In this document: positions 6,138 to 6,968 of the stretch, in pieces
Layout of the letters: each line of letters starts with the position of its first letter
Numbering within the stretch: position 1 is the stretch's first letter
Assembly: GCA_031277355.1 (NCBI GenBank)
Contig: JAITMN010000213.1
Span: 1 to 6,968, forward strand
Origin: Nevskiaceae bacterium
GTDB taxonomy: Bacteria > Pseudomonadota > Gammaproteobacteria > Steroidobacterales > Steroidobacteraceae
Direction: 5' to 3'
Length of the DNA stretch: 6,968 nucleotides
Made by a program: the position numbers and the translations under genes
Notes under the pieces: generated by a model
What the model was told of the DNA's origin: nothing
The model's input: only the letters and a program-made list of their open reading frames with translations
Databases searched by the model: none

Positions 6138-6968
6138 TTACTTGGCCGCCTCCGGTTGCGGGAACCACGCGGTGATGCGCTGGTCCAGCGTGTATGCCAT
6201 GGCCAGATTCGGATACTGAGCCAGCACGCGCTGACGCATTTCGGCCGGCGTCTTCGACTGCGCGACGTTGGCCTCCCAATCGGCGATGTATTTTTTCATG
6301 AAGTCGATGGAAGCCACATTGCGCGTGGCGCCCGGTCCTTCGTGACCGGGAACGACGACCTGCGGTTTCAGCGCCAGAATCTGATCGATGGTTTTCAGCC
6401 AATCGGCTCGCGCCTGATCTTTCGGAACGCCGAAGTAGACGTGATCGAACACGATGTCGCCGGTGACCACCGCGTTCAGCGGCGGGATGTGTACGAAGCT
6501 GTTACCCGGTCCGTCGGCGCCGACCACCGGGCCGATGATCGGGAAGCGATGCCCTTCCAGCGTCAGCACAGGCTCGGTCAGTGCCTCGGGCACCACCGGC
6601 TCTGGCCCCGGAATGTTGTTGCCGTAGGTGGGGAACCAGAATTTCTGGCGGTTCGGCCAGCCGGTGGTGACGGCGGTGGCGGTCTGGGGCAGCGCCACTA
6701 TGCGCGCCTGTGGGAAGGCTTGTTTCAGCACCGCAAGCCCGAACAGGTGATCCGGGTGAGAGTGGGTGACGTAGATCGTGGTGAGTTGCTTGCCGGATTC
6801 GAGAATTTCCGCCGCGAGGCGATGCGCGGAACTCAGGGAGAATTGCGGGTCGATCAGCAGCATCTCCTTTTCGCCGGAGATCAGCGTTGAGTTGACGTCG
6901 TAGCTGCCTTCGCCTGGACCCGTGAAAACCTTCAGTTGCAGCCCCGGTGAACCGGCTGCCTGCGCCAG
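6138..6968 (-). CDS. Metallo-beta-lactamase-fold hydrolase, probably exported (5' end beyond window)
   Basis: The - strand frame stays open to the window edge, giving 276 residues plus the stop TAA (6138-6140). The Met at 6861-6863 is internal, because the 35 residues before it (LKVFTGPGEGSYDVNSTLISG) form the expected first strands of the fold. The metal motif is HSHPDH (His69, His71, Asp73, His74 in window numbering). Downstream are TGD (Asp171) and PGHEG (His209). The usual GHTPGS motif that supplies the third zinc-site His reads GADGPGNS, with Asp152 at that place. The first residues, LAQAAGSPG, resemble the end of a signal peptide with an A-x-A cleavage site, so a periplasmic location is likely, but the hydrophobic core is outside the window. 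Substrate unknown; the superfamily covers lactamases, thioesterases, lactonases and many others. It converges on coxG with a 2-nt gap and is probably transcribed separately. Confidence 0.9.
   Translation of the reverse strand: MAQAAGSPGLQLKVFTGPGEGSYDVNSTLISGEKEMLLIDPQFSLSSAHRLAAEILESGKQLTTIYVTHSHPDHLFGLAVLKQAFPQARIVALPQTATAVTTGWPNRQKFWFPTYGNNIPGPEPVVPEALTEPVLTLEGHRFPIIGPVVGADGPGNSFVHIPPLNAVVTGDIVFDHVYFGVPKDQARADWLKTIDQILALKPQVVVPGHEGPGATRNVASIDFMKKYIADWEANVAQSKTPAEMRQRVLAQYPNLAMAYTLDQRITAWFPQPEAAK

Noticed and set aside
6331..6350. 7-bp inverted repeat CCCGGTC / GACCGGG in the hydrolase gene
   Set aside because: It lies over the conserved PGHEGPG coding segment, and the two Pro-Gly pairs explain the symmetry. 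No T-run follows.
6138..6863. Hydrolase starting at the internal ATG 6863
   Set aside because: The frame continues upstream to the window edge and encodes the expected first strands of the fold and a likely signal-peptide end.
6156..6890. A 244-codon open frame on the + strand opposite the hydrolase
   Set aside because: It is codon-aligned antisense of a gene with clear metal-binding motifs, with the same rare-codon explanation and no recognisable domains.

Overview
The window is a dense, GC-rich bacterial segment (roughly 60% G+C by eye). Its codon use avoids TTA, CTA and TCA, so long antisense frames stay open. Gene content and order fit an aerobic proteobacterium; the sequence alone does not let me name a genus. 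There is no RNA gene, insertion sequence, CRISPR array or gene-free stretch above 300 bases.

Positions 1-6135 hold most of a single + strand operon of the 'cox' (molybdenum hydroxylase) type. The order is coxS (3' part only), coxL, coxM, coxD, coxE, coxG. The genes overlap or are separated by 52 nt at most: 4-nt ATGA overlap S/L, 21 nt L/M, 3 nt M/D, 52 nt D/E, 29-nt overlap E/G. The S-L-M order and the AYRGAGR active-site loop in CoxL mark this as the 'form II' or CO-dehydrogenase-like group. It is not the copper-containing form I CO dehydrogenase, which has M-S-L order and AYxCSFR. The three structural subunits would form a heterohexameric (LMS)2 enzyme: Mo-cytosine-dinucleotide site in L, FAD in M, two [2Fe-2S] clusters in S. 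CoxD (MoxR-type AAA+ ATPase) and CoxE (von Willebrand A protein with a full MIDAS) look like a metal-centre maturation pair. CoxG (SRPBCC fold) would be an accessory or membrane/quinone-interacting partner. The XdhC-like coxF that lies between coxE and coxG in the Oligotropha cluster is absent here. The promoter must lie upstream of the window.

Positions 6138-6968 hold, on the - strand, the C-terminal 276 residues of a metallo-beta-lactamase-fold hydrolase. Its first residues (LAQAAGSPG) look like a signal-peptide cleavage region. It converges on coxG with only 2 nt between the stop codons and is probably not part of the cox unit.

I see no obviously new system. The points most worth checking are: copper-site maturation genes kept beside a copper-less enzyme; a chain of two mini-ORFs with overlapping stop/start codons between coxD and coxE; a near-perfect 28-nt palindrome inside coxM; a tail-less CoxG; and a hydrolase with Asp where the third metal-binding His is expected.
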